A stretch of 7,765 nucleotides of DNA from Vitreoscilla sp. (lineage in GTDB: Bacteria; Pseudomonadota; Gammaproteobacteria; Burkholderiales; Neisseriaceae), in NCBI GenBank assembly GCA_030150505.1, contig JASLFS010000032.1, positions 1-7,765 on the forward strand. Direction: 5' to 3'. The notes beneath the pieces are model-generated. The model was not told the DNA's origin. It ran no database searches and worked only from the letters and a program-made list of their open reading frames with translations. Below are positions 5,729 to 7,765 of the stretch, one piece after another. Every line of letters begins with the position of its first letter. Position 1 is the stretch's first letter. The position numbers and the translations under genes were made by a program.

Positions 5729-7408
5729 ATGAAAAATAATATTTTAATGCTTGGCTTGTTAATGAGTTTTACTGCACATGCTCAGATGGCGTTGCCAGAT
5801 AAAGTCATGACGGGTAATAACTTTCATCAGGCTAGCCCACAAAATCAGCAAGTGAATCAACAACAATTGCAGCAACAAGCGGGTGCACCAATGCCCGCGA
5901 TGAATGAAACATTGCCATTGGTTAATCACAGCCGGATGTTTGGTGCCCAACTGTTTAATGGCATGTTTAGAAATGCCATTGGTTCGGGTTTTAACAGCGG
6001 TTATATGGTTAATCCCGGTGATCAAATTGTGTTGAGAATGTGGGGCGCTTACGTTTTTGATGGACAATTGGTGGTGGATCCACAAGGTAATATTTTTATC
6101 CCCAATGTTGGACCCGTCAAAGTATCAGGTGTTAGCAATGGGCAGCTTAATGGCATGATTAAATCCGCCATTAGCCGAGTTTATCGTGCCAATGTTGAGG
6201 TGTATGCGGCATTGGGACAAGCTCAACCTGTGAAAGTATTTGTCACCGGGTTTGTGAGCCAACCAGGCTTGTACGGTGGTATTTCGTCAGACTCGGTGTT
6301 GTCTTATTTGGATAAGGCAGGTGGCGTTGATCCTGAACGTGGTAGCTATGTTGATATTTTGGTTAAAAGAAATAATCAAGTGGTTGGTCGTGTCAATCTC
6401 TATGAATTTTTGCTTTCAGGCAGCCTGAATTCTGTTCAGTTGCGTGATGGTGATGTGGTGATGGTTCAACCTCGTAAACACACATTTTCGGTAAGTGGCG
6501 ATGTGTATAACAGCTATGACTTTGAATTTGAACAATCAAACCTGAGCTTAAGCCGTGCTTTGCAAGTTGCAAGACCCAAGCCAGGTGCCACTCATGTGAG
6601 CATTATTAGAAGACAAGGCACAGAAAAGCGCAGCGAATATTACCCAATTAATGAAGCTTACAATGTTGTTTTACAAGATGGCGATAGTTTGGTGGTCACG
6701 GCTGACCGCTATGCAGGAACCATTCAAGTGCGCATTGAAGGTGCACATTCTGGTGAGCATGCATTGGTTTTACCTTACGGCTCAACCATGCAGGAAGTCT
6801 TAAACAGAATTAATGTCAATTCCATGTCAAAAGTCGATTCTATTCAACTGTATCGAAAATCAGTGGCGGTGCGACAAAAAGAAATGTTGGATGTCTCGCT
6901 ACAAAAACTAGAACAAGCCAGTTTAACATCCTCTTCCGTGACCCGAGAAGAGGCCGAATTGCGTGCGCAAGAAGCACAAATTATTGCCAAATTTGTAGAG
7001 AAAGCTCGCTTAATTGAGCCCAAAGGGCAAGTTGTACTCACCGCCAAAAACATGAACACAACCTTGCTAGAAGATGGTGATGTTATTCATATCCCAGAAA
7101 AATCTTCCTTGGTAACCATTCATGGTGAAGTGATGTTTCCAAATGCTGTGAGCTGGGACCAAAGCTACGATGTTGATGATTACATTGAAAAAGTAGGCGG
7201 TTATGCACAAAGCAAGAAAAAATCACGCGTTATTGTGATTCATCAAAATGGTGAATCAGCAAATGCAAAAAACAATACCAAAATTGCAGCTGGTGACGAA
7301 ATTATGGTGTTACCTGAAGTGAAAACCAAAAGCGTAGAAGTAACACGCGGTATTTCACAAATACTGTATCAAATTGCAGTCGCAGCAAAAGTGGTTTTTG
7401 GTTTGTAA
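5729..7408 (+). CDS. kpsD: Capsule export periplasmic/outer-membrane protein KpsD
   Basis: ATG 5729 lies 1 nt after the kpsE stop and gives 559 residues, nearly the E. coli KpsD length (558). A longer frame from TTG 5708 would overlap kpsE and put extra residues before the signal peptide, so it is rejected. MKNNILMLGLLMSFTAHA (1-18) is a Sec signal peptide with likely cleavage before Gln19. There is no lipobox Cys, as in KpsD and unlike lipoprotein Wza. A Gln/Asn-rich linker (36-50) precedes SRMFGAQLFNG (68-78). The polysaccharide export domain follows (NPGDQIVLRMWG 95-106, DPQGNIFIPNVGPVKVSGV 117-135), then SLBB-type repeats (about 168-250, 334-380 and 461-530) and a conserved C-terminus VTRGISQILYQIAVAAKVV (538-556). 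Similarity to E. coli KpsD is high throughout (e.g. GGVDPERGSYVDI, HSGEHA-LPYGSTM). It forms the exit route for capsule with KpsE. Composition is clearly less AT-rich than the transferase genes (27 G/C of 60 at 6121-6180). Confidence 0.97.
   Translation: MKNNILMLGLLMSFTAHAQMALPDKVMTGNNFHQASPQNQQVNQQQLQQQAGAPMPAMNETLPLVNHSRMFGAQLFNGMFRNAIGSGFNSGYMVNPGDQIVLRMWGAYVFDGQLVVDPQGNIFIPNVGPVKVSGVSNGQLNGMIKSAISRVYRANVEVYAALGQAQPVKVFVTGFVSQPGLYGGISSDSVLSYLDKAGGVDPERGSYVDILVKRNNQVVGRVNLYEFLLSGSLNSVQLRDGDVVMVQPRKHTFSVSGDVYNSYDFEFEQSNLSLSRALQVARPKPGATHVSIIRRQGTEKRSEYYPINEAYNVVLQDGDSLVVTADRYAGTIQVRIEGAHSGEHALVLPYGSTMQEVLNRINVNSMSKVDSIQLYRKSVAVRQKEMLDVSLQKLEQASLTSSSVTREEAELRAQEAQIIAKFVEKARLIEPKGQVVLTAKNMNTTLLEDGDVIHIPEKSSLVTIHGEVMFPNAVSWDQSYDVDDYIEKVGGYAQSKKKSRVIVIHQNGESANAKNNTKIAAGDEIMVLPEVKTKSVEVTRGISQILYQIAVAAKVVFGL
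6415..6429. other. DNA uptake sequence-like near-palindrome within kpsD
   Basis: TTCAGGCAGCCTGAA is symmetric around A6422. The + strand reads AGGCAGCCTGAA (6418-6429) and the - strand of 6415-6426 reads AGGCTGCCTGAA. From memory these two 12-mers match the DNA uptake sequence dialects reported for Kingella-type and Simonsiella-type Neisseriaceae. It lies in kpsD codons 229-234 and does not disturb the protein. A partial copy (CAGCCTGAA on the - strand, 4926-4934) is in kpsE. A single exact copy could be chance, so it is weak taxonomic evidence. Confidence 0.4.
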
Positions 7409-7435
7409 TATAGATATATGGTTATGTGATTGGTT

Positions 7436-7765
7436 ATGAAAAAAATAAAAAAATTTCTTTTAACGCCTGGTATTTTTCTTAGAGATTATTTTAATAAAAG
7501 ATATCCTTATGTGCATAATGAGCAGCTGTGTGAAGAAGATCATGAGTCAATTGTTATTGAAAATAACTTGAAACTGATTCAATTATCATTTGGTGATGCA
7601 TCTTTTGATGTCGATATCGTATTTACATGGGTTAATGATCAAGATGCATCCTGGCAAAAACAATTTAACCAATTTTCTCATCAAGTTGATTCCGATAAGT
7701 TGGGGAAATATGCGTTAGATAAAGCCCGTTTTGAGACTCATAATGAATTATATTTCGCTTTAAGG
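7436..7765 (+). CDS. Stealth-family capsule sugar-phosphate transferase, N-terminal part (cut by window end)
   Basis: ATG 7436 opens a frame of 110 codons running off the window. It starts 27 nt after kpsD with no clear ribosome-binding site. Residues 1-22 carry the motif KKIKKFLLTPGIFLRDYFNKR. FDVDIVFTWVND (57-68) is conserved region 1 of the Stealth family and RFETHNELYFALR (98-110) begins conserved region 2. Stealth proteins are D-hexose-1-phosphate transferases that build phosphodiester-linked capsules, such as the polymerases of meningococcal serogroups A, X and L. Inferred role: cytoplasmic capsule polymerase or branching transferase moving a sugar-1-phosphate from a nucleotide sugar. 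The sugar cannot be told from the visible part. Two runs of seven A lie in its first codons (7439-7445 and 7447-7453). Its place right after kpsD suggests it begins a second serotype-specific block co-transcribed with the export genes. Confidence 0.85.
   Translation, partial: MKKIKKFLLTPGIFLRDYFNKRYPYVHNEQLCEEDHESIVIENNLKLIQLSFGDASFDVDIVFTWVNDQDASWQKQFNQFSHQVDSDKLGKYALDKARFETHNELYFALR

Noticed and set aside
5759..6085. 108-codon antisense frame inside kpsD
   Set aside because: It lies fully opposite a highly conserved gene, its sequence is rich in His/Gln/Ile from codon mirroring, and it has no recognisable domain.

Overview
The window is part of a group 2 (ABC-transporter-dependent) capsule locus of a Gram-negative bacterium. 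All recognisable genes are on the + strand. The diagnostic part is a complete export cassette in the order kpsM-kpsT-kpsE-kpsD. It is recognised from motifs and from recalled similarity to the E. coli K1/K5 Kps proteins; no database search was run. The host cannot be fixed from this window. A 15-bp near-palindrome in kpsD contains 12-mers that match, from memory, DNA uptake sequence dialects of the Kingella/Simonsiella side of Neisseriaceae. One intragenic copy is only a hint. Base composition is AT-rich and uneven.

Layout. Positions 2-877 hold the 3' part of a TagF/TagB-like (CDP-glycerol glycerophosphotransferase family) transferase cut by the window edge. Positions 885-2111 hold a second complete member of the same family. 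A degraded start of kpsC follows with an ATGA overlap (2108 to about 2425) and carries a perfect 23-bp inverted repeat. The extremely AT-rich gap up to 2929 has no intact gene. It holds a perfect 46-bp palindrome (2635-2680), an ops-like GGTGGTAG next to it, and presumably the promoter of the export operon. Then come kpsM (TTG start, 2930-3721), kpsT (3718-4380), kpsE (4387-5727) and kpsD (5729-7408). The window ends in the first 110 codons of a Stealth-family sugar-phosphate transferase (from 7436).

How they fit. KpsM/KpsT form the inner-membrane ABC exporter, KpsE spans the periplasm as the co-polymerase/adaptor, and KpsD is the periplasmic/outer-membrane export component. The two TagF-like proteins and the Stealth protein are the serotype-specific enzymes. 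Both families commonly make phosphodiester links, so the inferred capsule is a phosphopolymer (polyol-phosphate and/or sugar-phosphate) rather than a plain glycan. kpsC normally makes the poly-Kdo glycolipid anchor. The copy here is broken, so an intact kpsC (and kpsS) should lie elsewhere in the locus, and this fragment probably marks an old recombination joint between a serotype-specific block and the export block.

The most interesting parts are the kpsC relic with its hairpin, the palindrome/ops-like leader before kpsM, the uptake-sequence-like near-palindrome in kpsD, the acidic N-terminal extension of KpsE, and a short N-terminal motif shared by two unrelated transferases. I found no clear evidence of a wholly new system; the locus is a recognisable type with a probably uncommon serotype-specific part.
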